In this document: positions 27,739-35,606 of the stretch, one piece after another
Position numbering within the stretch: position 1 is the first letter of the stretch
How the letters are laid out: each line of letters starts with the position of its first letter
Source of the DNA: Mesobacillus jeotgali
GTDB taxonomy: Bacteria; Bacillota; Bacilli; Bacillales; Cytobacillaceae
Assembly: GCF_031759225.1 (NCBI RefSeq)
Contig: NZ_CP134494.1
Span: 1,238,501 to 1,302,500 of the forward strand
Length of the DNA: 64,000 bases
Direction of reading: 5' to 3'
Program-made: the position numbers and the translations under genes
The notes under the pieces: generated by a model
What the model was told of the DNA's origin: nothing
Databases searched by the model: none
What the model saw: the letters and a program-made list of their open reading frames with translations, nothing else

Positions 27739-29391
27739 TTATTGTAATTTGTTTTTAAAGATAGAGTAAGTCTTGTAACCGCCAGTCAAGTTTTTGACTT
27801 TGAATCCGTTTTGCTGAAGGATTCTGGAAGCTAGGTAGCCTCTTAGGCCAACCTGGCAAGTGATCAAAATGGTTTCATCTTTTGGAAGCTCATCCAAACG
27901 ATTGCGCAGGTCATCAAGCGGAATATTCTTTGAGCCTTCGATTTTGCCATCTGCATGTTCTTTCTCAGTACGTACGTCAATCATGAACGCACCGTCCTGA
28001 AGCAATTCATCCACTTCATAGTGCTGGACCGTTTCGATTGTTCCGTCAACAATATTGGAAGCTACATAACCGGCCATGTTAACCGGATCTTTTGCAGAAG
28101 AGAATGGCGGTGCGTATGCAAGCTCAAGCTCTTGAAGGTCGTAGACGCTCAAGCCTCCTTTGATTGCAGTGGCAATGACATCAATACGCTTATCAACACC
28201 ATCTTTACCTACTGCTTGTGCACCGAAGATCTTGCCAGTCTCTCTGTCGAAAATGACTTTAAGAGAGATTTGCTCTGCGCCAGGATAGTAACCAGCGTGA
28301 GATAGCGGATGGATGTGAACGACTTCATATGGGATGCCCAATCTGCGCAATAGCTTTTCACTGTTACCAGTAGTAGCAGCAGTCAATTCGAATACTTTCA
28401 CAATAGATGTTCCCAGAGTACCTGGATAGGCAATCTTGCGGCCGTTGATATGGTGTCCGACGATATGTGCCTGACGGTTTGCTGGCCATGCCAGCGGAAT
28501 CATCGTTGGCTGCCCGTTGATATAATCGGTAACCTCGATTGCGTCACCCATTGCATAGATTGATTCATCAGATGTCTGCAGATATTCATTTACCTTGATG
28601 CCGCCGCGTTCTCCAAGCTCAAGGCCAGAGTCAGCTGCAAGTTTGTTTTCTGGACGGACACCGATTGACAGGATGATCAATTCTGAGTCAAGGACCTTGC
28701 CGCTTTCAAGAACAACCTTTGTTCCGTTCTCTTGGACGTCAGTGATACCGTCTCCAAGAATCAGTTCAACTCCATTTTTCCTTAATTCGTCCTCAACGAT
28801 CGCTGCCATTTCTGGATCAACCGGACCCATAACCTGCGGCAATTTCTCAACTAAAGTTACCTTGACTCCAGCGTGGACAAGGTTTTCTGCCATTTCCAGG
28901 CCGATGAAGCCTCCGCCGATCACAACTGCATTGCTTGGCTTATTGTCTTCAAGGTAAGCCTTGATTTTATCCATATCCGGAATGTTTCTAAGTGTAAATA
29001 CATTTGCACTCTTCAAGCCCTCAATTGGAGGGACGATTGGTTTCGCTCCTGGTGATAAAACAAGAACATCATAGCTTTCAGTGTATTCTTCGCCGGTTTG
29101 GACATGTTTTATAGAAACAGTTTTCTCTTCACGGTTGATTGCAGTCACTTCAGAGAAGTTGCGGATATCCAGATTGTAGCGTGCATTCATGCCTTCAACA
29201 GTTTGCAAAAGCAACTTTTTACGATCTTCAATTACACCACTGATATGATAAGGCAGTCCGCAGTTTGCGAAAGAAATGAATTCGCCTCTTTCAAAAAGAA
29301 CAATTTCAGCTTTTTCATCAAGCCTTCTTAGTTTAGTTGCTGTAGTTGCTCCTCCTGCTACGCCGCCAACGATTACGATTTTTTTACTCAT
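27739..29391 (-). CDS. cdr: CoA-disulfide reductase with C-terminal rhodanese domain
   Basis: A 550-aa FAD/NAD(P)-dependent reductase. N-terminal FAD motif GGVAGGATTATKLRR, active Cys in FANCGLPYHISG (~43), NAD motif VVIGGGFIGLEMAENL and the dimerisation domain. A rhodanese domain follows (~465-545) with DVRTEKEHADGKIEG and the persulfide loop CQVGLRG. Such fusions reduce CoA disulfide or CoA persulfide and are often under the persulfide sensor CstR. GAAAGGATG precedes ATG 29391. A CstR-like operator lies 40-57 bases upstream. Monocistronic. Confidence 0.93.
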   Translation of the reverse strand: MSKKIVIVGGVAGGATTATKLRRLDEKAEIVLFERGEFISFANCGLPYHISGVIEDRKKLLLQTVEGMNARYNLDIRNFSEVTAINREEKTVSIKHVQTGEEYTESYDVLVLSPGAKPIVPPIEGLKSANVFTLRNIPDMDKIKAYLEDNKPSNAVVIGGGFIGLEMAENLVHAGVKVTLVEKLPQVMGPVDPEMAAIVEDELRKNGVELILGDGITDVQENGTKVVLESGKVLDSELIILSIGVRPENKLAADSGLELGERGGIKVNEYLQTSDESIYAMGDAIEVTDYINGQPTMIPLAWPANRQAHIVGHHINGRKIAYPGTLGTSIVKVFELTAATTGNSEKLLRRLGIPYEVVHIHPLSHAGYYPGAEQISLKVIFDRETGKIFGAQAVGKDGVDKRIDVIATAIKGGLSVYDLQELELAYAPPFSSAKDPVNMAGYVASNIVDGTIETVQHYEVDELLQDGAFMIDVRTEKEHADGKIEGSKNIPLDDLRNRLDELPKDETILITCQVGLRGYLASRILQQNGFKVKNLTGGYKTYSIFKNKLQ

Positions 29392-29430
29392 TGTATTGTC
29401 ATCCTTTCGGTTAAAAAAATTTAATTGTTT

Positions 29431-29448
29431 TATACCCCTACTGGTATA
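29431..29448. promoter_or_regulatory. CstR/CsoR-like operator upstream of cdr
   Basis: TATACCCCTACTGGTATA, an imperfect palindrome (TATACC...GGTATA). It overlaps a TATAAA -10 on the minus strand, as expected for repression. CstR-family sites have the form ATACCC-N-GGGTAT. No cstR gene is in the window. The rest of the 486-base gap to yajQ contains a GC-rich repeat and a terminator. Confidence 0.65.
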
Positions 29449-29652
29449 TTAACGTGAAAATAGGGGAAATCCAATAGTACTTTGTGAAGGATTTGTGAAT
29501 GTTTTACGTAATTTAGAATGGTTAACAGACTAATGTCACACATACATGACAATACATTTATTTTAACGTGTAAAAAGAAAAATACCGCAGGCGGTTTGTG
29601 AACCATTCATGACTTTACTAGAATTACCCTGATAAACAGGGATGTTTATTTT

Positions 29653-29773
29653 CGTTCCAGACGCTTCGCTTTCCGCGGGGCTGGCGCTGAGCCTCCTCGT
29701 CGCTTTGCTCCTGCGAGGTCTCACCTGACCAGCTAAGCCCTCAGGAGTCTTCGCGCCTTCCACTACAATCAAC
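29653..29773. repeat. Interspersed ~120-bp GC-rich repeat, copy 1
   Basis: Contains GCTTCGCTTTCCGCGGGG, GAGCCTCCTC, GGTCTCACCTG, CAGGAGTCT and CCTTCC...AATCAAC. A related copy lies at 44816-44940 inside the IS1182-type element. Elements of this kind are scattered in many Bacillaceae genomes. No coding potential. Confidence 0.85.
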
Positions 29774-29814
29774 AGTGTGTCAAAAATCAACAATTATAAC
29801 AAACGCATAAAAGT

Positions 29815-29845
29815 AAAAGCGGACAATGTCACCATGTCCGCTTTT
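29815..29845 (-). terminator. Terminator of yajQ
   Basis: AAAAGCGGACA pairs with TGTCCGCTTTT; on the minus strand it is followed by ACTTTTAT. Confidence 0.8.
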
Positions 29846-29877
29846 AGCCATCATCATTATTTAGTTTTAGCACTTTT

Positions 29878-30369
29878 TTAACGATAATTCACGAATTGCA
29901 CATCTACTGTAAGATCTGCTTCTTTGACAGCTGCAATGATCTTTTGAAGGTCATCACGGTTCTTTCCTGTAACGCGCACCTGGTCATCCTGGACCTGGCT
30001 CTTGACCTTTAAACCGCTGTTCTTTATGATCGCATTGATTTTCTTGGCGTTCTCCTTGTCAATCCCCTGCACGAGCTTTGCTCTTTGGCGGACCGTTCCT
30101 CCTGAAGCGCGCTCGACTTTTCCATAGTCCAGGTTCTTGATTGGAATGCCGCGTTTGATCATCTTGCTGAATAGTACATCCTTCAACTGGTCAAGCTTAA
30201 ATTCATCATCGGAAATCAGGACAAGTTCTTCTTTATCAAGTGAAATTTCACTTTTGCTGCCTTTAAAATCGTAGCGATTTTGGATTTCTTTCATTGCAAT
30301 GCTGATTGCGTTCGTGACTTCGGACATTTCAACTTTGGATACAATATCAAATGAGCTCTCTTTAGACAT
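29878..30369 (-). CDS. yajQ: YajQ family nucleotide-binding protein (YitK)
   Basis: A 163-aa protein of the UPF0234/YajQ family, beginning [22 protein letters not shown] and containing [33 protein letters not shown] and [18 protein letters not shown], all well conserved. YajQ binds GTP or c-di-GMP in proteobacteria; the role in Bacillus is unknown. As in B. subtilis (yitK-yitL) it is next to cvfB, but divergent from it here. Confidence 0.93.
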   Translation of the reverse strand: MSKESSFDIVSKVEMSEVTNAISIAMKEIQNRYDFKGSKSEISLDKEELVLISDDEFKLDQLKDVLFSKMIKRGIPIKNLDYGKVERASGGTVRQRAKLVQGIDKENAKKINAIIKNSGLKVKSQVQDDQVRVTGKNRDDLQKIIAAVKEADLTVDVQFVNYR

Positions 30370-30547
30370 GGCTACCTCCGGATAATGAAAAATTTTGAAG
30401 CCCTCGGGATAAGGGGCTGTATGTATACCAGCGCTTTCGCTTTTGCTTACATTATAGTAAAATATAGCAGTTCAAACAACTTTACGTAATTTAGAGCGTT
30501 TTGCCTGATTATAAAAGTATAAACTTTTTTCATTTAGATTAAAGTCT

Positions 30548-30660
30548 AGCTGCAGCGCCTAGCCCCTCGATCGTTTCGGTCCGCCCAATGAAGTCAAAGA
30601 ACGACTTCACCGGTCGGTCCTCCAACGCTAGTCGGGGCTGACCAAGGCGCTTACGCTTTC
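30548..30660. repeat. Interspersed ~117-bp palindromic repeat, copy 2
   Basis: Same element as 26400-26517 with about 10 differences; GCGCCTAGCCCC ... GGGGCTGACCAAGGCGCTTACGC. It fills the divergent gap between yajQ and cvfB, ending about 40 bases before the cvfB start, so it probably borders or contains its promoter. Confidence 0.9.
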
Positions 30661-30701
30661 TAATTTGGGTAAGATGTTAATAACAAGGCAGGAGGGATAT
30701 T

Positions 30702-31565
30702 ATGTCCTTGAATGAATATACAGGTCAGTCTTTGGAGCTGACAGTAGCAAGAATTGTTGATTTTGGCTATTTTTTAACCGACGGGGAAGAAGATGTGCTG
30801 CTCCATTCCAATGATACGGACCGTACATTTGAAGAGGGAGATAAAGTAGAGGTCTTTCTATTTGTGGAATCAAGAGGCAGACTGGCTGCAACCACAACGA
30901 TACCAAAAGTTCAGGTAGGGCAATATGATTGGGTACCAGTCGTTGATGCCAAAGAAGGGATCGGCATATTCCTGGATATTGGCATCAGCAAAGATGTTTT
31001 GCTCGGTGAGGAAGATTTGCCGGTAGTGAAATCAGTCTGGCCAAAAGAAGGAGATTTGCTTTATATCACGCTTCGTGTGAATCGCAACAATATGATATAC
31101 GCTCGAATGGCGACCGATCCTGTCATTCAGGAAATCTCCGAAAAGGCCACAAGAAGTGACTTCAATAAGAATGTCCACGGCTATATTTACCGGACGGCTC
31201 GGGTTGGCAGCTGGATGATCACTGCTGAAGGCTTTAAAGGTTTCATCCATGAATCTCAGCGGCGCATAGAGCCTCGGATTGGCCAGAAAGTAGAGGGAAG
31301 GATCATCGATGTAAAACCGGATGGTTCTGTCAATATCTCGCTTTTGCCACGTAAACAGGAGGCTTTGGATGAGGACGCAGAAAAAATCATGGACTATCTG
31401 GAACTCCGCAATGGTGCAATGCCATATCATGACAAGAGCATGGCAGAGGACATCCAGGAACGTTTCGGCATGAGCAAAGGCTCCTTCAAGCGGGCGATGG
31501 GCAGGCTGATGAAGGAAGGTAAGATTTATCAGGAAGACAATTGGACATATAAAAAAGAAAAATAG
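30702..31565 (+). CDS. cvfB: S1 RNA-binding protein CvfB (YitL)
   Basis: A 287-aa protein with N-terminal S1-type OB folds (LTVARIVDFGYFLTDGEEDVLLH; YDWVPVVDAKEGIGIFLDIG), a third S1-like segment near 150-220 and a C-terminal winged-helix (FGMSKGSFKRAMGRLMKEG). CvfB in Staphylococcus aureus affects virulence gene expression and binds RNA. GGAGGG precedes ATG. It ends in its own terminator shared with the small gene on the other strand. Confidence 0.92.
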   Translation: MSLNEYTGQSLELTVARIVDFGYFLTDGEEDVLLHSNDTDRTFEEGDKVEVFLFVESRGRLAATTTIPKVQVGQYDWVPVVDAKEGIGIFLDIGISKDVLLGEEDLPVVKSVWPKEGDLLYITLRVNRNNMIYARMATDPVIQEISEKATRSDFNKNVHGYIYRTARVGSWMITAEGFKGFIHESQRRIEPRIGQKVEGRIIDVKPDGSVNISLLPRKQEALDEDAEKIMDYLELRNGAMPYHDKSMAEDIQERFGMSKGSFKRAMGRLMKEGKIYQEDNWTYKKEK

Positions 31566-31588
31566 AGCCGGCTGGCTCTATTTTTTTA
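31560..31588. terminator. Terminator of cvfB
   Basis: AATAGAGCC-ggct-GGCTCTATT followed by T6; the stop codon of the convergent DUF3941 gene lies in its T run. Confidence 0.88.
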
Positions 31589-31717
31589 TAGGTGATCTGT
31601 TTTCTTGGAGTACTGGTTTTTGCCTGCTTTGCGGTTTTTTTCACGCATCATATTTTTTTCATGGCGAAGGGCATTATTGTCCTTTGCTTTTTTATCGTTA
31701 TCAGATGTGTGTGGCAT
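31586..31717 (-). CDS. DUF3941-type small basic protein (43 aa)
   Basis: A 43-codon gene encoding a highly charged, lysine- and asparagine-rich peptide that starts MPHTSDNDKKAKDNNALR and ends QYSKKTDHL. This matches the DUF3941 family of short Bacillaceae proteins of unknown role. AAAGGAG lies seven bases before the ATG, and that ribosome site is the 3' arm of a hairpin (31726-31773). It follows the degV-like gene on the same strand. Confidence 0.8.
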   Translation of the reverse strand: MPHTSDNDKKAKDNNALRHEKNMMREKNRKAGKNQYSKKTDHL

Positions 31718-31719
31718 AT

Positions 31720-31773
31720 AAAAAACTCCTTTCAGGTTAGGTACATTTTATTTTTCCTAAAACCCGAAAGGAG
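31720..31773 (-). terminator. Terminator of degV-like gene that also contains the ribosome site of the next gene
   Basis: On the minus strand CTCCTTTCGGGTTTTAGG pairs with CCTAACCTGAAAGGAG, followed directly by T6 and then ATATG of the DUF3941 gene. The 3' arm GAAAGGAG is the only ribosome site of that gene, so folding would both end transcription and hide it. Confidence 0.75.
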
Positions 31774-31781
31774 TATGTAAT

Positions 31782-32642
31782 TTATGAAGGCAGTTTATTT
31801 AAGAAGAAAATAGCAATCGTACCTGGTCCAGTATGGGAGCCGACTGCTGCGCCTATGGAAGTAATGAAAACATCCTTTGCATGAAGCTCTTCAAGAATCA
31901 TATTCTTCATCTCGGTGGCTGTTTCGAGATCATCTGCATGGCTGATGCCGACAATTTGGTCTTCAAAAGACGCACCGCGTTCCTTCATGACTTCAATAAT
32001 CCTGCGAAGAAGCTTTTTCTTTCCGCGGATTTTTTCAATCGGTACTAATTTTCCATCTTCCACATTTAGCAGTGGCTTGATATTCAATAGTCCCCCTACG
32101 AAAGCAGAAGCTTTTGATACGCGTCCGCCTTTAGCAAGATGGTCGAGGTCATCTACAGTAAAGAGATGCTCCATATGCTCGCTATGGAATTGGACAGCTT
32201 CAACGATTTCATCCTTTGAAAAGTTTTCCTTCGCCATCCGTGCAGCTTCCATGACAATAAGTCCATATCCAAGCGATGCACATTTTGTATCAATGATCGA
32301 CAAGTTGAAGTCGGGATAGTCCTCCTTGACCTGCTCGGCAATCATGACAGCTGTCTGGTATGTTCCTGACAACTGTGAAGAGAAAGCTATGTATATTCCA
32401 TCCTGCTTATTCTCGGCCAATTCTGTAAAAACTTCTTTAAAACCAGCAGGAGATGCCTGTGAGGTTTTGGGAAGGTTGCCAGCGCGGATTTGGTCGTATA
32501 CCTGTTTTGGCTGGATCGTTCGTAGGTCCTCATATTCAGTGTCATTAATATGTACCTTCAACGGGAACAGTATTGCATCATTTTCTTCATAAAAACTCAA
32601 TGGCAAATCACATGCACTATCAGCCATGATTTTTACTGACAT
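31782..32642 (-). CDS. DegV family fatty acid-binding protein
   Basis: A 286-aa protein of the DegV/FakB family, which binds fatty acids and presents them to FakA kinase. Start MSVKIMADSACDLPLSFYEENDAILFPLKV; motifs TSQASPAGF, SSQLSGTYQTAV and late SIGAAVGSHTGPGTIAIFF. ATG 32642 has AGGTGAAAG upstream; the frame from 32651 does not. It resembles the DegV protein YitS found in this region of B. subtilis. Divergent from yitT. Confidence 0.9.
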   Translation of the reverse strand: MSVKIMADSACDLPLSFYEENDAILFPLKVHINDTEYEDLRTIQPKQVYDQIRAGNLPKTSQASPAGFKEVFTELAENKQDGIYIAFSSQLSGTYQTAVMIAEQVKEDYPDFNLSIIDTKCASLGYGLIVMEAARMAKENFSKDEIVEAVQFHSEHMEHLFTVDDLDHLAKGGRVSKASAFVGGLLNIKPLLNVEDGKLVPIEKIRGKKKLLRRIIEVMKERGASFEDQIVGISHADDLETATEMKNMILEELHAKDVFITSIGAAVGSHTGPGTIAIFFLNKLPS

Positions 32643-32771
32643 CACTTTCACCTGCTTTCAACCTTTTTATGTTAATAGTTTATAGGGAATATCGCAAAAA
32701 GACAATTAAATATAGTGATTTTCGGCAAAATAGGGGTACAGGATGAATAGAAAAGAATAAGGGGGATTTAC

Positions 32772-33614
32772 ATGGTCTGGTTGGAAACAAAAAAAATCAT
32801 CATCGTGGTGATCGGGGCATTCTTGAATGCTTTATCACTTAATTTCTTTTTAATCCCGGCGAACGTTTATGCCAGCGGCTTTACCGGGATCGCTCAGCTT
32901 GTTTCGAGCATACTTGGTGCATTCGCGCCATTTAATATTTCTACCGGGATCCTTCTATTATTATTGAATATACCGGTAACGATCCTTGGCTGGATGAAGG
33001 TAGGGAAATCATTCACACTTTATAGTTTCATTTCCGTACTGCTTTCATCATTCTTTCTTGAGATCATTCCGGTAAAAGAAGTTTCGAGCGATATCCTGCT
33101 GAATGCCGTTTTTGGGGGAGTCATCGCTGCAATCGGTGTGGGACTGACCTTGAAGTGGGGGGCATCCACAGGCGGCATGGATATTATTGCTATGGTACTG
33201 TCACGAATGAAGGATCGTCCGGTTGGTACATATTTCTTTACCTTGAATGGCATCATTATAATGACAGCTGGCTTTGTATTTGGCTGGGAAAACGCTCTTT
33301 ACACTCTTGTAGCGCTATATGTGTCCACACGGGTGATCGATGCCATCCATACACGCCATGAGAAGCTGACGGCGATGATTGTCACGAAGAAATCGGATGA
33401 ATTAAAGAAAGCGATCCATGACAAGCTTGTACGCGGAATCACGCTGCTGCCTGCCAAGGGAGCTTTTTCAGGAGAAGAGAAGGAAATGCTGATAATCGTC
33501 GTCACTAGGTATGAATTGTATGACCTGGAACACATTATCAAGGAAGTAGATCCACATGCATTCACCAATATTGTTGAGACAGCAGGGATCTTCGGATTTT
33601 TCCGGAGGGAGTAA
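32772..33614 (+). CDS. yitT: YitT family membrane protein (DUF161/DUF2179)
   Basis: A 280-aa protein with five to six transmembrane helices (~10-170; KWGASTGGMDIIAMVLSR signature) and a C-terminal cytoplasmic DUF2179 domain (RGITLLPAKGAFSGEEKEMLIIVVTRYEL). Family members are thought to be transporters or sensors; function not established. AAGGGGG precedes the ATG. It is followed closely by the BsuPI gene. Confidence 0.92.
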   Translation: MVWLETKKIIIVVIGAFLNALSLNFFLIPANVYASGFTGIAQLVSSILGAFAPFNISTGILLLLLNIPVTILGWMKVGKSFTLYSFISVLLSSFFLEIIPVKEVSSDILLNAVFGGVIAAIGVGLTLKWGASTGGMDIIAMVLSRMKDRPVGTYFFTLNGIIIMTAGFVFGWENALYTLVALYVSTRVIDAIHTRHEKLTAMIVTKKSDELKKAIHDKLVRGITLLPAKGAFSGEEKEMLIIVVTRYELYDLEHIIKEVDPHAFTNIVETAGIFGFFRRE

Positions 33615-33636
33615 TCACTGAAACGGAGGTATGTAA

Positions 33637-34425
33637 ATGAGGAAGGTCGGATTGATGATCATTTTGCTTTTAATGGCCGTGGCACCAGTCCTGGCGATTG
33701 GGGAAGAAAAAGAGACAACAGAAAATCTTGAATACAGCTTTTACATTGACCCCTTGGCCGGTCCTGAAAAGGCTGTGTTTGAAATCGTTCTGCAAAACCT
33801 CAGCGATAATGAACTGTCTTTTGAGTTCCCGACGTCCCAAAAATACGAGATTACCGTTGTGGACGCAAATAAACAGAAGGTATTTCAGTATTCAGATGGA
33901 AAGTCTTTTGCCCAGGCCTTTGAAACTGTAACCCTCAAACCGCAGGAGAAAATGAAATGGGTGGAAGGCTGGGATTATTTGTCCTCAGGAAAAAGAGTGC
34001 CAGAAGGCGAATACAGTGTCACAGCACAGTTAAAAGCAACGAGCATCAACGGAAAACCAATCAGTGACAAAAAACTGCTCTCAGATACGAAGACCATGTA
34101 CATACCTGGCGAAAATCCTGTATTTAAAGGTGTGGTCTCAGAGGGAGGCAAGGGAATCTATAAAGTAATGGGTGAAGTCAGGCCGATCCATGGCATCTTC
34201 TACTATACAGTTGAAGATGGACACAACCAGCTGATTGCCGAAACTGAAGTTGTTTCAGGTGCAAAATACCCACAATGGAAACCATTCACGCTGGAAGTGT
34301 CAATACCTGAAAGCAAGCTCCCGCAGAATGGATCAGTCATCCTTAATTTGTACGAACGCAGCAAGGACGGAGAAATCATGCATACGTATCCAGTGCTGCT
34401 CGAAAGATTCAATCCTAATAACTAG
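33637..34425 (+). CDS. Secreted BsuPI-domain protein with C-terminal Gmad2-like domain
   Basis: A 262-aa protein with a signal peptide (MRKVGLMIILLLMAVAPVLA). Residues ~30-150 form a BsuPI domain (LSDNELSFEFPTSQKYEITVVD ... FAQAFETVTLKPQEKMKW), as in B. subtilis Ipi, an intracellular proteinase inhibitor. Residues ~165-262 (NPVFKGVVSE...GEVRP...PFTLEVSIPE...LYERSKDGE) look like a Gmad2 immunoglobulin-like domain of germination proteins. Unlike Ipi it is exported and twice as long. It lies 22 bases after yitT, probably in one operon. Confidence 0.82.
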   Translation: MRKVGLMIILLLMAVAPVLAIGEEKETTENLEYSFYIDPLAGPEKAVFEIVLQNLSDNELSFEFPTSQKYEITVVDANKQKVFQYSDGKSFAQAFETVTLKPQEKMKWVEGWDYLSSGKRVPEGEYSVTAQLKATSINGKPISDKKLLSDTKTMYIPGENPVFKGVVSEGGKGIYKVMGEVRPIHGIFYYTVEDGHNQLIAETEVVSGAKYPQWKPFTLEVSIPESKLPQNGSVILNLYERSKDGEIMHTYPVLLERFNPNN

Positions 34426-34426
34426 C

Positions 34427-34464
34427 AAAGCAAAAGCTGGCGGGAATCCCGCCAGCTTTGCTTT
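34427..34464. terminator. Bidirectional terminator
   Basis: AAAGCTGGCGGGA pairs with TCCCGCCAGCTTT, with outer AAAGC/GCTTTT pairs; shared by the convergent BsuPI and DUF3813-like genes. Confidence 0.88.
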
Positions 34465-34655
34465 TACTTGCTTTCGATTGAATTCAGCTCGTCCTGAAAT
34501 GACCGAAGCTGCTCTTTTTCAGCCATCGTCGTATTGGCATAGGCTGACGATAGAGCATTTTTAGCCGTATTGATGGCAGCAGACTGTTCCGCAGGCTCCG
34601 CAGTCCTAGCTAGTTGGACAGCCTTCCTTGCTTCCTGAAAAAGCCTGTTTCCCAT
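34464..34655 (-). CDS. DUF3813-like small helical protein
   Basis: A 63-aa protein (MGNRLFQEARKAVQLARTAEP...), all helix-forming, rich in Ala and Glu and without Cys. It resembles the DUF3813 family of Bacillaceae, function unknown. The ribosome site AGGGGG lies inside the last codons of the preceding gene, two bases after whose stop this gene starts, so both are co-translated. Confidence 0.72.
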   Translation of the reverse strand: MGNRLFQEARKAVQLARTAEPAEQSAAINTAKNALSSAYANTTMAEKEQLRSFQDELNSIESK

Positions 34656-34656
34656 A

Positions 34657-34809
34657 CTAAATTCCCCCTAAAGAGGACTCTCTGACATTCGCCATCTTTT
34701 GAGCTTCAGCCTCGGCATACGTGGTGTGGTAAGGGATTCTTTCATCATGCTTGGAGACAGTATCTACCCCTTGCTGTACAAAACGCTTGGATTTATTGCT
34801 TTTACCCAT
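34657..34809 (-). CDS. Small hypothetical protein (50 aa)
   Basis: A 50-codon gene starting MGKSNKSKRFVQQGVDTVSK and ending RESSLGGI; basic N-terminus, then a hydrophilic helical part (TYAEAEAQKMANV). GGAGGGG precedes the ATG at 34809 and coding continues without a break to a TAG one base before the DUF3813-like ATG. Not recognised; small, basic and Bacillus-like, so a spore or stress role is possible but unsupported. Confidence 0.65.
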   Translation of the reverse strand: MGKSNKSKRFVQQGVDTVSKHDERIPYHTTYAEAEAQKMANVRESSLGGI

Positions 34810-34949
34810 CGTTTTACCCCTCCATCTACGAGCGAATTTGAAACAGTCAGTTACGCTGCTTCGCTTTTAGTATGCTCTTTCGGCATAAAAACAAACGGTC
34901 CTGAGGCAAGTTGGAATTGGTTTGTACAGGGAATGATTAACATTTAATC

Positions 34950-35525
34950 ATGGATAGCGCATATTCCGTTGGTTGATTGATATTAAGTGTCTCCATCGAG
35001 CTGATGGATAGTGCATAATCAGTTGGTGAGCTGATTAAGTGTCTCCATCGGTTCTATGGATAGCGCATAATCGGTTGGTGAGCTGATTAAGTGTCTCCAT
35101 CGGTTCTATGGATAGCGCATAATCGGTTGGTGGGCTGATTAAGTGTCTCCACCGGTTCTATGGATAGCGCATATTCCGTTGGTGAGCTGATCAAGTGTCT
35201 CCATCGGGTCAATGGATAACGCATAATCGGTTGGTGAGCTGATTAAGTGTCTCCATCGGTTCTATGGATAGCGCATATTCCGTTGGTGGGTGATTAAGTG
35301 TCTCCATCGGGTCTATGGATAGCGCATAATCGGTTGGTGGGCTGATTAAGTGTCTCCATCGGGTCAATGGATAACGCATATTCGGTTAGTGAGCTGATTA
35401 AGTGTCTCCATCGTGTCTATGGATAGCGCATATTCCGTTGGTTTCTTGATTATGTGTCTCCGTCAAGCCAATGGATAGCAGATTATATGCAAGGCATCTG
35501 ACTATCTGTCTCCATCGCCATATAG
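34950..35525. repeat. Tandem array, 52-bp unit, 11 copies
   Basis: Units beginning ATGGATAGCGCATA start at 34950, 35004, 35056, 35108, 35160, 35212, 35264, 35315, 35367, 35419 and 35471; spacings are 54, 52 (six times), 51, 52, 52, 52 or close. Each junction has TCCAT-7 nt-ATGGA, and many units also have TAATC...GATTA. Two unit variants (CATAATCGG and CATATTCCG) are interspersed. It fills the gap between the small genes and yitU; 34810-34949 shows no gene. Confidence 0.96.
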
Positions 35526-35564
35526 TTAAAGATTTAGCTAGACAAACCTGGGTAATCAACAAAA

Positions 35565-35595
35565 AAATGTCCGATAGCATTTTTCTACCGGACAT
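35565..35595 (-). terminator. Terminator of yitU
   Basis: On the minus strand AATGTCCGGTAG-aaaaatg-CTATCGGACATT followed by T7. Confidence 0.87.
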
Positions 35596-35606
35596 TGGGG
35601 TGTATC

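Noticed and set aside
29563..29793. 76-codon minus-strand frame
   Set aside because: It covers the GC-rich interspersed repeat and lacks a ribosome site.
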